Below are positions 27,281 to 36,814 of a stretch of 64,000 bases of DNA, piece by piece (the first letter of the stretch is position 1; each line of letters starts with the position of its first letter). Origin of the DNA: Thermosulfurimonas marina (GTDB lineage Bacteria > Desulfobacterota > Thermodesulfobacteria > Thermodesulfobacteriales > Thermodesulfobacteriaceae); NCBI RefSeq assembly GCF_012317585.1, contig NZ_CP042909.1, positions 744,001 to 808,000 of the forward strand. Reading direction: 5' to 3'. A program made the translations under genes and the position numbers. The notes beneath the pieces were generated by a model that saw nothing but the letters and a program-made list of their open reading frames with translations, did no database searches and had not been told where the DNA came from.

Positions 27281-27757
27281 ATGAGTCCGGAAGAGCTCTT
27301 CGAAGAAGGAGCCTTCCTCCTTTTCAAACAACAATTTGAGGAAGCCATTGTCTATCTTACCAAGGCCCTGGAGGCCGATCCCCGGCTAGCCAAGGCCTAC
27401 CAGGCCCGGGCTGCGGCCTATCTCAAGCTGGAGCGCCTGGAGGAGGCCGAGGCCGACCTTAACCGGGCCCTGGAGCTGGAGCCCGAAAACCCCCGCCTCT
27501 ATTTTCGGCTGGGGCAGGTCTTCTACCGCCGGAGTCAATTGACCCAGCAAGAGGAAGAAAAAAAGGCCTTACTCGAGAAGGCCCTGGAGACCTTCAACCG
27601 GGCTATTGATCTTGAACCCCTTTATGCGGCGGCCTTTATGGCCCGCAGTCAGGTCTATCGCGACCTGGGGGAGGAAGAGCTGGCCGACTTTGATCTGGAC
27701 AAGGCGGCAGCCATCCAGCGCGAGACGGCCAAGGCCAAAAAGATCGTCGATTTTTAG
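27281..27757 (+). CDS. TPR-repeat protein
   Basis: 158 residues from the ATG at 27281, which follows CAGGAGGTCAAATCC; a TTG 10 codons upstream is less likely. Three or four tetratricopeptide repeats are visible (for example EEGAFLLFKQQFEEAIVYLTK, A..YQARAAAYLKLERLEEAE). No signal peptide. Probably a protein-protein adaptor; no specific role is visible. The stop overlaps the convergent ilvE end by 4 bases. Confidence 0.8.
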   Translation: MSPEELFEEGAFLLFKQQFEEAIVYLTKALEADPRLAKAYQARAAAYLKLERLEEAEADLNRALELEPENPRLYFRLGQVFYRRSQLTQQEEEKKALLEKALETFNRAIDLEPLYAAAFMARSQVYRDLGEEELADFDLDKAAAIQRETAKAKKIVDF

Positions 27758-28824
27758 GTCAGGATCAAGGTCCAGCCGAAGGGGTCGGGCCTTTCCCCGT
27801 ACTGGATGCCGGTGAGTTCCTCAAAGAGACGGCGGGCCAGAGGGCCGGTCTTTCCGTCATTGATGACGTATTCCCGTCCCCGGTAAGCCAGGGCCCCCAC
27901 CGGGGAGATGACCGCGGCGGTGCCGGTGCCAAAACACTCCTTGAGGCGCCCGCTTTCCGCCCCCTCGATCACCTCTTCGATGGAGATCCTCCTTTCGGAG
28001 ACCGGAAGCCCCCAGGAGTGGGCCAGTTTCAGGACCGAGTCCCGGGTGATCCCCGGAAGAATGCTTCCGGAAAGGGCCGGGGTGGTCAGTTCATCCTCGA
28101 AATAAAAGAAGATGTTCATGGTCCCCACCTCTTCCACATAGCGCCGTTCCACCGCGTCCAACCAGAGGACCTGGGTATAACCTTTGGCCTTGGCCACCTC
28201 TGCGGCCTTGAGACTGGCGGCGTAGTTGCCTCCGGCCTTGACCTCCCCCGTGCCCCCGGGAGCGGCCCGCACAAATTCGTCGGTGACATAAATCTTTACC
28301 GGGTTAAACCCCTCCTGATAGTAGGCACTCACCGGAGAGAGGATGATCATAAAGGTATAGGTATGGCTGGGCTTGACCCCCAAGGTGGGCTCGTCTCCAA
28401 ACATGAAGGGACGAATGTAAAGGGCCGCCCCCTTTTCCCGCGGAATCCAGGCCTGGTCGATAAGGACCAGTTTCTTAATGGCCTCCAGGACCAACTCCTC
28501 GTCCACGCGGGGCATACACATGCGGTCTGCTCCGCGGTTTAAGCGCTTCAGGTTCTCCCAGGGACGAAAAAGACGGATCTTTCCGTCCACCCCCCAGTAG
28601 GCCTTGAGGCCTTCAAAGATGGTCTGGGCATAGTGGAGCACAATGGCCGCCGGATCGAGGGTCACGGGTCCGTAAGGCACGATGCGTGGAGAATGCCAGC
28701 CTCTCCGGCAATCATATTCCATGACGAACATGTGCTCGGTGAAAAGCCTTCCGAAGACCAGATTTTTGAGCTCCGGGACCGGACGCCTCTTTTCCTCCGG
28801 GACCAGGTGAAGTTCGATCTCCAT
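27754..28824 (-). CDS. ilvE: Branched-chain amino acid aminotransferase
   Basis: 356 residues. Fold-type IV PLP enzyme: the PLP Lys lies in GEVKAGGNYAAS, with TIFEGLKAY, LFRPWENLKRL, and C-terminal ECFGTGTAAVISPVG typical of the longer IlvE subfamily. It interconverts branched-chain 2-oxoacids with Val, Ile and Leu. The start MEIELH at 28824 fits; the far longer frame upstream is antisense to ftsY. It is divergent from ftsY. Confidence 0.93.
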   Translation of the reverse strand: MEIELHLVPEEKRRPVPELKNLVFGRLFTEHMFVMEYDCRRGWHSPRIVPYGPVTLDPAAIVLHYAQTIFEGLKAYWGVDGKIRLFRPWENLKRLNRGADRMCMPRVDEELVLEAIKKLVLIDQAWIPREKGAALYIRPFMFGDEPTLGVKPSHTYTFMIILSPVSAYYQEGFNPVKIYVTDEFVRAAPGGTGEVKAGGNYAASLKAAEVAKAKGYTQVLWLDAVERRYVEEVGTMNIFFYFEDELTTPALSGSILPGITRDSVLKLAHSWGLPVSERRISIEEVIEGAESGRLKECFGTGTAAVISPVGALAYRGREYVINDGKTGPLARRLFEELTGIQYGERPDPFGWTLILT

Positions 28825-28885
28825 GGCTTGCCTCGCTAAAAGATCAATAATAAAGTATGGCCAACATTTAACGCAAGGTCCGGCC

Positions 28886-29902
28886 ATGCTCAAGTGGTTC
28901 CGCCGAAAAAAGGAAGAAAAGGCCCCGGCAGCAGCCCAAGAACTCCCCTCGGAGCCTTCCCCGGAAGCCCCTCCTACCGAAGAGCCCGAAGAGAGCGGGC
29001 TCTGGCAAAAATTCCGGGCCGGTCTTTCCAAGACCCGAGAGCGGCTGGCCGACACCCTGGGAGAGCTTTTTGAGATTGACCGGCTGGTGGACCAGGCCTT
29101 TCTGGAGGAGCTGGAAGAAATTCTCATCACCGCGGATATTGGGATTGAGACCGTAAATCGGTTGCTTGAACCCGCTCGTCGCAAGCTGGCCCTGGGAGAA
29201 CCCTTGCGTACCGGGGAACTCAAACGCAGCCTGCGGGAAGAGATCCTGCGCATGGTAAGCCTTCCGGCCCCGCCCTTTCCTCCGGAGGCCAGCCCGGCGG
29301 TGATCTTTTTCATCGGAGTCAACGGGGTGGGCAAAACCACCACCCTGGCCAAGGTGGCCTGGCATCTCAGGGGCCGGGGTTTTTCCGTCCTGGCCGTAGC
29401 GGCAGACACCTTCCGCGCCGCAGCCATCGAACAACTGGAGACCTGGGGAAAGCGGGTGGGCTTTCCCGTGGTCAAACAGGCCCCGGGGGCGGACCCGGGA
29501 GCCGTCGTTTACCAAGGGCTGGAGGCCGCTAAGGCCCGGGGGGTGGAGGTCGTCCTGGTGGATACCGCCGGACGCCTCCACACCAAGTACAACCTCATGG
29601 AAGAACTCAAGAAAATGGTCCGGGTGGCCGGAAAGGTCATCCCCGAGGCCCCGCACGAAAATATCCTGGTGCTTGACGCCACCACCGGACAGAACGCCGT
29701 AAGCCAGGCCCGGCTTTTCAGCGAGGCCGTAAACCTCCACAGCCTGATCCTTACCAAAATGGACGGGACGGCCAAAGGGGGCATCGCCGTGACCGTGGCC
29801 CATCTTTTCAAGCTTCCCATCCGCTTTGTGGGTTTGGGAGAAAAGATGGAAGATCTGGCCCCCTTTGAGCCGCAAGCCTTTGTGGACGCCCTCCTGCCAT
29901 GA
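28886..29902 (+). CDS. ftsY: Signal recognition particle receptor FtsY
   Basis: 338 residues starting MLKWFRRKKEE. A short charged A domain (~1-45) is followed by the NG GTPase: GVNGVGKTTTLAKVA (G1), AADTFRAAAIEQL, VDTAGRLHTKYNL (G3), TKMDGTAKGG (G4). It docks SRP-ribosome complexes at the membrane. Coupled to the following kinase gene by an ATGA overlap. Confidence 0.95.
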   Translation: MLKWFRRKKEEKAPAAAQELPSEPSPEAPPTEEPEESGLWQKFRAGLSKTRERLADTLGELFEIDRLVDQAFLEELEEILITADIGIETVNRLLEPARRKLALGEPLRTGELKRSLREEILRMVSLPAPPFPPEASPAVIFFIGVNGVGKTTTLAKVAWHLRGRGFSVLAVAADTFRAAAIEQLETWGKRVGFPVVKQAPGADPGAVVYQGLEAAKARGVEVVLVDTAGRLHTKYNLMEELKKMVRVAGKVIPEAPHENILVLDATTGQNAVSQARLFSEAVNLHSLILTKMDGTAKGGIAVTVAHLFKLPIRFVGLGEKMEDLAPFEPQAFVDALLP

Positions 29903-30519
29903 AGGCCCTGCACCTTTTGGGCCCCACGGGAGCGGGAAAGAGCCCCTTGGGCCAGGCCCTGGAAAAGGAAGGGCTCTACGGGCACCGGGCCCTGCATTTC
30001 GACTTCGGGGCCGAACTGCGCCGGGTGGCCGCCGGGGAGGGCCCCCCGGAGATCGGCCCGGAGGAGGTGGAGTTCGTGCGCCGGGTGCTCGCCGAAGGCC
30101 TCCTCCTGGAGGATGAGCATTTTCCTCTGGCCGAAAAAATCCTGCGGGCCTTTCTCTGGAGAAAACAGGCCCGAGAGAAAGATCTCCTCATCTTGAACGG
30201 TCTTCCCCGGCATCTGGGCCAGGCCCGGGACGTTTTGCGTCTGCTGGATCTGCGGGTGGCGGTGGAACTTCGGGTGGACGAAAAAACCCTTTGGTTCCGC
30301 CTCCGGAAAGACCCTGCAGGCGACCGCAAAGGGCGCCCGGACGATACTCCGGAACTCGTAGCCCGCAAGCTTTCCTGGTATCGCGAAAGGACCCGGCCCC
30401 TCCTCGAATTTTACCTCCAGCAAGGGATCCCCGTCTTCCATCTCCCCGTAGGCCCCGAAGACACCGGCCTCAAGCTCCTTCAAAAACTGCGGGCCCTCCT
30501 TGCCGAGAACCTTTTTTAA
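29899..30519 (+). CDS. Adenylate-kinase-like nucleotide kinase
   Basis: 206 residues. P-loop GPTGAGKSPLG, then FDFGAELRRVAAGEGPPEIG, an LNGLPRHLGQA segment (the GFPR region of adenylate kinase) and DTPELVARKLSWYRE near the C-terminus. It looks like a divergent adenylate kinase; substrate not provable. It overlaps ftsY by four bases. Confidence 0.7.
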   Translation: MKALHLLGPTGAGKSPLGQALEKEGLYGHRALHFDFGAELRRVAAGEGPPEIGPEEVEFVRRVLAEGLLLEDEHFPLAEKILRAFLWRKQAREKDLLILNGLPRHLGQARDVLRLLDLRVAVELRVDEKTLWFRLRKDPAGDRKGRPDDTPELVARKLSWYRERTRPLLEFYLQQGIPVFHLPVGPEDTGLKLLQKLRALLAENLF

Positions 30520-30532
30520 ATTTACTCTTAGG

Positions 30533-30590
30533 AAAACCGGACTTAAAAAGGGGCCAAATAAACCAAAAGCCCGTAGAAAAGTCCAGTTTT
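30533..30590 (+). promoter_or_regulatory. Stem-loop before the activase gene
   Basis: AAAACCGGACTT (30533-30544) pairs with AAGTCCAGTTTT (30579-30590) at 11 of 12 positions, around a 34-nt loop, and ends in a run of six T. It lies in the 98-bp gap after the kinase gene and could be a terminator or an attenuator for the following gene. Confidence 0.4.
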
Positions 30591-30617
30591 TTACGAAATA
30601 CCGGATGGAGGGGTCGT

Positions 30618-33600
30618 ATGGGAGAGCTTTATGTAGGACTGGATGTAGGCTCCGGGACGGCCAAGGTGGCCGTACTGGATGAAAGCCGCCGTCTGGTCCA
30701 TAAGGTTTACCAGAAGACCCACGGGCAGCCGGTGGAGACCGCCGAAAGACTTCTTTCCGAGGTGGAAGACCGTTTCGGCTCCGCGCTTTCCGGGATCACC
30801 TGCACCGGAACCGCGGGAAAATTCATCTCCCAGATCCTGGGGGTGGCCTTTGTCAACGAAGTCATGGCCCACGCCCGGGCCGTAGAACACTTTCATCCCG
30901 AGGCTCGGACCATTATCGATATCGGGGGTGAGGACTCCAAGCTGGTCTTCATCAAGCATGAAGAAGGCCGGTTTCGTATCGCAGACTTTGCCCTGAATAC
31001 CCTTTGTGCTGCGGGCACCGGGGCCTTTCTGGAACAGCAGGCGGCCCGGCTGGGTTATTCCATCGAAGAATTCAGTCGTCTGGCCCTTAAGGCCGAAAAC
31101 ATCCCCCGGATCGCCGGCCGCTGCACGGTCTTTGCCAAATCGGACATGATCCATCTCCAGCAGGCCGCGGTCCCGGATCACGAGATCATTGCCGGGCTCT
31201 GTTTCGCCATCGTGCGCAACCTCAAGAGCAACCTGGCCAAGGGCCGCCGGGTGGAGCCCCCGGTGGTCTTCCAAGGCGGGGTGGCGGCCAATCTCGGGGT
31301 GCGCCGGGCCATCAAAGAGGTCTTCGGCCTCAAAGACGAGGAACTCATCATCCCCGAACACCACGGAATCATGGGGGCCATCGGAGCGGCCCTTTACGGG
31401 CTTGACGGAAAGGCCGCCTCCCCCTACCGGGGGGCGGAACTCCTCCGGGCCTACCTCAAGGAGCGCCGCCCAGCCCCCCAACGGTTCCCCAAGCTCTCCC
31501 CCATGCGCTCGGTCTATTTAAAAGCCCCGGAGGCCCCGGCCCGACCCCGGAGGGTCTACCTCGGAATCGATGTAGGTTCGGTGAGCACCAAGGCCGTGGC
31601 TTTAGACGAAAGCGGGGCTCTGGTGGCCAAGGTCTATCGACTGCACCACGGAAAACCCTTAGAAAGCGTGAAGGAGCTTCTTCTCGCCCTGCGGGAAAAG
31701 CTTCCGGAGGAGGTGGAGGTCCTGGGGGTGGGGACCACGGGCTCCGGGCGCTATCTGGTGGGAGACTTCGTGGGGGCAGACGTGATCCGCAACGAAATCA
31801 CCGCCCAGGCCCTGGGGGCCCTGGCCCTGGATCCAGAGGTGGACACCATCTTTGAGATCGGGGGCCAGGACTCCAAGTACATCCGTCTTGAGGGGGGGAC
31901 GGTGGTGGATTTCACCATGAACAAGGCCTGTGCCGCGGGGACCGGATCTTTCCTTGAGGAGCAGGCCGTACGCCTGGGAGTGCCCATCGAGCGCTTCGGA
32001 GAGCTGGCCCTAAAAAGCGAGGCCCCCCTCAAGATGGGCGAGCGCTGCACGGTCTTTATGCAGTCCGACCTCCTGCATTATCAACAGCAGGGGCTTCCCA
32101 AAGAGGACCTCATCGCCGGGCTCTGCTACGCCATCGTCTACAATTACCTCAACAAGGTGGTAGAGGACCGGCGTATCGGGAAAAAAATCTTCTTCCAGGG
32201 GGCCACGGCCTTCAACCGCGGGATAGTGGCCGCCTTTGAAAAAGTCCTGGGAAAGCCCCTTACCGTTCCCCCGCATCATGAAGTTACCGGGGCCATTGGC
32301 GTGGCCCGTCTGGCCATGGCTGAACGGACCTGGGAGCGGAGTCGCTTCCGGGGCTTTGACCTCTCTCAGGTGAAATACGCCATCTCTTCCTTTGAATGTC
32401 AGGCCTGTCCCAACCGCTGTGAAATTCACCGGGTCTCGGTAGAAGGCCGGCCGCCTTATTTCTACGGGGGCCGCTGCGAGCGCTACGAGGCCGAACACCG
32501 CAAACCCCCGAAAGACCTCCCCAATCCCGTGGAGGAACGCACCCGCAAGCTCCTCTCTTACGTGAAAGAAGTAGAAGAGGCCCCCAGGGGAGAGATAGGG
32601 ATCCCCCTCTGCCTCCCCTTCTGGGAGCGTCTGCCCTTCTTCGCCACCCTCTTTCAGGAGCTCGGCTTCCGGGTGGTGCTTTCCTCCCCCACGGGTAAGG
32701 CCCTTATCAAAGAGGGCTGTGAGGTGGTGGCTGCCGAGACCTGTTTCCCGGTAAAGCTGGCCCACGGCCACGTACTGGACCTCTTGAGGCGAGGCCTAAA
32801 ACGCATCTTCCTTCCCCAGATCACGGATCTCCCCTCGGATCATCCGCAGCTCAAGAGCGGAAAGGTCTGTCCTTATGTGCAAGGTTTTCCCTGGGCCATC
32901 CACGCCTCCATCAATTTTCAGGATTTCGGGGCCCGGGCGATAAGTCCGGTCTTTCATTTCGGGACCGGAGGGAGTCTCCTACGGGATGAGTTTCGGGAGT
33001 TGGCCCGAGAGCTGGAGATCCCCTGGTCGGAGATGAAACGGGCCCTTTCGGCCGCCGAGGCCGCCCAGGAGGATTTCCAGCGTTGGCTTCGGGCCCGGGG
33101 CCGGGAGCTCCTCCAGGGCCTCACCCCGGACCAGGTGGCCCTAGTGCTGGTGGGCCGCCCTTATAATGCCCTGGATCCCGGGGCCAATCTCGCCATCCAC
33201 AACAAGGTCCGCAGCCTGGGGGTCCTGGCCCTCCCGGTGGATATGCTCCCCCTTTCGGAGGTCCGGGAGCTTGACGGGCTGGAGGGTATGTACTGGCGCT
33301 ACGGACAGCGTATCCTCCTTGCGGCCCACCTCTGTCGGGAGATTCCCCAGCTCTTTCCCCTTTTCATCACCAACTTCTCCTGCGGCCCGGACTCCTTTAT
33401 CGAACACTTTTTTGAGGAACTTCTCGGGGGAAAGCCCTATCTTCAAATCGAGATCGACGAACACAGTGCCGATGCCGGGGTGGTCACCCGCATCGAGGCC
33501 TTCCTGGACAGTATCCGGGGCAAGGCCCGGAGCTACCCCAAACCCCAGAAGCCAGCGCGCCCTCGAGTGCGTCCCGGGGACGGGCGGGTGCTTTACATCC

Positions 33601-34784
33601 CCTATATGGCCGATCACGCCCGAGTGCTGGCCGCGGCCTTCCGGGCCTGCGGGGTAGAGGCCCAAGTCCTCCCCGAGCCCGACGAGGAGGCCCTCTACTG
33701 GGGACGCCGCTACACCTCCGGAAGGGAGTGCTACCCCACGGTGCTTACCACCGGAGACATGATCAAACTCCTCCAAAACGGGGTAGATCCTCAAAAAGTA
33801 GCCTTTTTCATGCCCTCTGGGGCCGGGCCCTGCCGGTTCGGCCAGTACAACCGGCTGCACCGCAAGATCCTGGACGAACTGGGGTTTGCGGAGGTGCCCA
33901 TCTACTCCCCCACTCAGGACGTGAAACTTTACGAGGACCTGGGAATGATCGGGGGGGATTTCACCCGGCTTACCTGGAAGGCCCTCATCTGTATGGACCT
34001 TCTGGACAAACTCCTGCGGGAGATCCGGCCCTACGAGGTCCATCCCGGGGACACGGAAAAGGTTTACTGGGAGGCCGTGGAACGGCTGGAGCGGGCGGTG
34101 GAGGCCCGGGAAGATCTGGTAGAGGTCATGGCCGAAATCCGGGAAAACTTTGCGGCCATTCCGGTAAAAGACCGGGGGAGCAAGCCCGTAGTGGGAATCG
34201 TGGGCGAAATCTATGTGCGTTCCAACCGATTTGCCAACGAGAATCTGGTCCGGGTGCTCGAGGATCTGGGGGCCGAGGTCTGGACTCCCACCATTGCCGA
34301 ATGGTTCTACTATATCAACTACACCTCCAAGCGCTGGGCCAAGCGTTACCGGCTCTTCAAAAACCTCCTCAAACTGGTCCTGGAAAACCGGGTGCAGCTC
34401 CAGGACGAGCATCGTTTTGTGGCCCTGGTGCGGGACCTCCTGCGCACCGCCGAAGAGCCTACGGTGGAGGAACTTCTGGCCCTGGCCCGCAAATACATGA
34501 ACGACGAATTTGAGGGGGAGGCCATCCTTTCCGTGGGCAAATCTCTGGACTACCTCCGGCACGGGGTCAACGGAATCGTGAACGTCATCCCCTTTACCTG
34601 CATGCCCGGGACCGTAGCCGGAATGCTCCTTAAACGGGTAAGGGAGGACCAGGGCTACGTGCCGGTGCTTACCGTGCCCTGTGACGGCCAACGGTCTATG
34701 GGAACACGCATGCGCATCGAGGCCTTCATGTATCAGGTGCGGGAGCACTTTGAGGAAAGACGGAAAAAAGGGCGCCTCTTATAA
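30618..34784 (+). CDS. Acyl-CoA dehydratase activase / dehydratase-like fusion (BadF-HgdC family)
   Basis: 1388 residues from ATG after GGAGGGG. Two tandem ASKHA activase domains (~1-265 and ~310-570) each carry GxDVGS, a DIGGEDSK/EIGGQDSK motif and CAAGTG plus GRCTVF or ERCTVF, the cysteines that hold the shared [4Fe-4S] cluster of 2-hydroxyacyl-CoA dehydratase activators. The remainder (~600-1388) matches the DUF2229/HgdB-like part, with conserved Cys-rich CQACPNRC, ETCFPVK and a Gly-Arg-Glu-Cys segment. Activases use ATP to drive one electron into a dehydratase; the physiological substrate of these giant fusions is not known. Confidence 0.88.
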   Translation: MGELYVGLDVGSGTAKVAVLDESRRLVHKVYQKTHGQPVETAERLLSEVEDRFGSALSGITCTGTAGKFISQILGVAFVNEVMAHARAVEHFHPEARTIIDIGGEDSKLVFIKHEEGRFRIADFALNTLCAAGTGAFLEQQAARLGYSIEEFSRLALKAENIPRIAGRCTVFAKSDMIHLQQAAVPDHEIIAGLCFAIVRNLKSNLAKGRRVEPPVVFQGGVAANLGVRRAIKEVFGLKDEELIIPEHHGIMGAIGAALYGLDGKAASPYRGAELLRAYLKERRPAPQRFPKLSPMRSVYLKAPEAPARPRRVYLGIDVGSVSTKAVALDESGALVAKVYRLHHGKPLESVKELLLALREKLPEEVEVLGVGTTGSGRYLVGDFVGADVIRNEITAQALGALALDPEVDTIFEIGGQDSKYIRLEGGTVVDFTMNKACAAGTGSFLEEQAVRLGVPIERFGELALKSEAPLKMGERCTVFMQSDLLHYQQQGLPKEDLIAGLCYAIVYNYLNKVVEDRRIGKKIFFQGATAFNRGIVAAFEKVLGKPLTVPPHHEVTGAIGVARLAMAERTWERSRFRGFDLSQVKYAISSFECQACPNRCEIHRVSVEGRPPYFYGGRCERYEAEHRKPPKDLPNPVEERTRKLLSYVKEVEEAPRGEIGIPLCLPFWERLPFFATLFQELGFRVVLSSPTGKALIKEGCEVVAAETCFPVKLAHGHVLDLLRRGLKRIFLPQITDLPSDHPQLKSGKVCPYVQGFPWAIHASINFQDFGARAISPVFHFGTGGSLLRDEFRELARELEIPWSEMKRALSAAEAAQEDFQRWLRARGRELLQGLTPDQVALVLVGRPYNALDPGANLAIHNKVRSLGVLALPVDMLPLSEVRELDGLEGMYWRYGQRILLAAHLCREIPQLFPLFITNFSCGPDSFIEHFFEELLGGKPYLQIEIDEHSADAGVVTRIEAFLDSIRGKARSYPKPQKPARPRVRPGDGRVLYIPYMADHARVLAAAFRACGVEAQVLPEPDEEALYWGRRYTSGRECYPTVLTTGDMIKLLQNGVDPQKVAFFMPSGAGPCRFGQYNRLHRKILDELGFAEVPIYSPTQDVKLYEDLGMIGGDFTRLTWKALICMDLLDKLLREIRPYEVHPGDTEKVYWEAVERLERAVEAREDLVEVMAEIRENFAAIPVKDRGSKPVVGIVGEIYVRSNRFANENLVRVLEDLGAEVWTPTIAEWFYYINYTSKRWAKRYRLFKNLLKLVLENRVQLQDEHRFVALVRDLLRTAEEPTVEELLALARKYMNDEFEGEAILSVGKSLDYLRHGVNGIVNVIPFTCMPGTVAGMLLKRVREDQGYVPVLTVPCDGQRSMGTRMRIEAFMYQVREHFEERRKKGRLL

Positions 34785-34789
34785 CTTTT

Positions 34790-34806
34790 TAGCCGGGGAT
34801 CGGCTA
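34790..34806 (+). terminator. Short hairpin after the activase gene
   Basis: TAGCCG-GGGAT-CGGCTA lies 6 bases after the stop and is followed by a T-rich ATTATTTCGTTT. A weak terminator at best. Confidence 0.45.
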
Positions 34807-34856
34807 TTATTTCGTTTGACTTGTGGGGCTTTTCCTGCTAAGCGTAGAGGGCGTGA

Positions 34857-35102
34857 ATGGGAAAAGGCACCTGGGAGTATCTCTGGGAATTGATAGGCGA
34901 GGCCCTGAGTGTAGGGCTGGCCATGGTGGGCTCGGTGCTGGCTGGGGCCGTCTTCGGCTGGTTCCTGGACGAAAAGCTCTTTCACGGCCGGACCTCTCCC
35001 TGGTTCACGGTCATAGGTATAGGGTTGGGGGCTGCCGGAGGGATCAAGAATGTTTTTTACTTTCAGCGCCGTATGAATCCCCCTAAGGACGAGGAAGAAT
35101 GA
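34857..35102 (+). CDS. AtpZ/AtpI-like F0F1-ATPase accessory membrane protein
   Basis: 81 residues, two membrane segments (~13-33 and ~47-63) with GWFLDEKLF between, the pattern of AtpZ-type proteins. Such proteins start F0 operons and are linked to Mg uptake or c-ring assembly. It overlaps the next gene by four bases. A possible TTGACT -35 lies at 34816, but the -10 is weak. Confidence 0.75.
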   Translation: MGKGTWEYLWELIGEALSVGLAMVGSVLAGAVFGWFLDEKLFHGRTSPWFTVIGIGLGAAGGIKNVFYFQRRMNPPKDEEE

Positions 35103-35515
35103 ATTTTTCCCATCCGGAAAGGGCCCTGCGGGAGTTTGAGGTGCGCAATCTTCTTCTGGGGCTGGCCCTGGTGATAGGAACGGCGCTTGCAGCTCGGGAG
35201 CCCCGGGCGGTGGGTAGTGTGCTCGCCGGGGTTGTCCTGAGTCTGGTGCTCTTTCAATATCTTAAACGTGACGGCCGCTGGATCGCCGGGCAGGCCCTGG
35301 CCGGAGTGCCTTACGGAAAAATCCTCCGGAGCTTCCTCTTGAAGTACTACCTGCGGCTTCTGGCCGTGGGCCTTCTCCTGGGACTGGCCTTTCGTACGGG
35401 AATTTTGCATCCGGTCTTTCTGGTCCTGGGCCTTTCGGTGGTAGTCCTCCAGGGCTTTCTCCTGGCCGGAGAGGCCCTTTTAGGTCGTATTTTGCCAATA
35501 GGTTCAAGGAGGTAG
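35099..35515 (+). CDS. ATP synthase subunit I-like membrane protein
   Basis: 138 residues with four hydrophobic segments and no strong motif. Its position between the AtpZ-like gene and atpB, and its four-span layout, are those of AtpI (subunit I), which helps assemble the c-ring. It is 4 bases from atpB with a ribosome site AAGGAGG. Confidence 0.7.
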   Translation: MNFSHPERALREFEVRNLLLGLALVIGTALAAREPRAVGSVLAGVVLSLVLFQYLKRDGRWIAGQALAGVPYGKILRSFLLKYYLRLLAVGLLLGLAFRTGILHPVFLVLGLSVVVLQGFLLAGEALLGRILPIGSRR

Positions 35516-35519
35516 CCCC

Positions 35520-36299
35520 ATGGAAGAACCTCTCTATCTCTTGTGTCTTCTTCTGCAGAAGCTCGGCCTTCCCTCCGGAGAGCACTTTTACGTGCATGCC
35601 CATCCCGAAGGGAGCCTCTTTGCGGATCTCTTTCACCTAAAGCTGGAGTATCTAGTGGCTCCCCACATGGTCTATGGGTATCTGACCCTGGCCATTATCC
35701 TGGTCCTGGCCCTGGCCGGAGCCCGGCGGGGGGAATTCATTCCCAGTGGTCTCCAGAACTTCTGGGAATTCGTGATGGAGATCCTCTATAATTTCACCCG
35801 GGAAAACCTCCCGGATCCCCGGCATCTCAAACGGGATGTCTTCCCCTTGGTCTTCCCGCTGATCGTCTATTTCGCCCTTTTCATCGGGATCTCCAACTTT
35901 ATGGGCCTCATCCCGGGCTTTGCCTGCCCCACGGCCAACATCAACGTCACCCTGGGGCTCACCCTTATCACCATCGTCTATTACCACATCCTGGGGATCT
36001 GGTTTCACGGACCGGGCTACATTAAACACTTCTTGGGTCCTATTAAGTGGCTGGCCCCGCTCATGTTCTTCATTGAGGTTTTCAGCCACCTGGGCCGAGT
36101 GATCTCCCTTTCCGTACGACTCTTTGCCAACATGTATTCCAAGGAGCTCCTGGTGGGGATCCTGCTCTTCCTGGCGGGGAAATACCTGGCTCCTCTGCCC
36201 ATCCTTCTCCTGGGTGTGGTGGTGGCCTTTGTGCAGATGCTCATCTTTATCGCCCTTTCTCTGGCCTACTTTGCCGGGGCGGTGGAGGAGGCGCACTAA
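35520..36299 (+). CDS. atpB: F0 ATP synthase subunit a
   Basis: 259 residues with five or six membrane segments. The essential Arg lies in the conserved SHLGRVISLSVRLFANMYSKE helix, and FVQMLIFIALSLAYFAGAVEE marks the last helix. It forms the proton half-channels against the c-ring. Followed by atpE after 74 bp. F1 genes are not in the window, as is usual where F0 and F1 operons are split. Confidence 0.94.
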   Translation: MEEPLYLLCLLLQKLGLPSGEHFYVHAHPEGSLFADLFHLKLEYLVAPHMVYGYLTLAIILVLALAGARRGEFIPSGLQNFWEFVMEILYNFTRENLPDPRHLKRDVFPLVFPLIVYFALFIGISNFMGLIPGFACPTANINVTLGLTLITIVYYHILGIWFHGPGYIKHFLGPIKWLAPLMFFIEVFSHLGRVISLSVRLFANMYSKELLVGILLFLAGKYLAPLPILLLGVVVAFVQMLIFIALSLAYFAGAVEEAH

Positions 36300-36343
36300 G
36301 ACGGCAGGGGTGCGGGGGAGAACCTCGCATCTGGCGAGTATAA

Positions 36344-36733
<390 letters not shown>

Positions 36734-36757
36734 TTTCAAACTAATTTTCCGGCTCTT

Positions 36758-36798
36758 AAGGCCGTGGGGGCTTTCCGCTTCCACGGCCTTTCCTTTTT
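36758..36798 (+). terminator. Rho-independent terminator after atpE
   Basis: A perfect 10-bp stem AAGGCCGTGG / CCACGGCCTT around 13 bases, followed by TCCTTTTT. It ends the F0 operon 25 bases after the stop. Confidence 0.85.
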
Positions 36799-36814
36799 GT
36801 GCTATAAAAAATCC

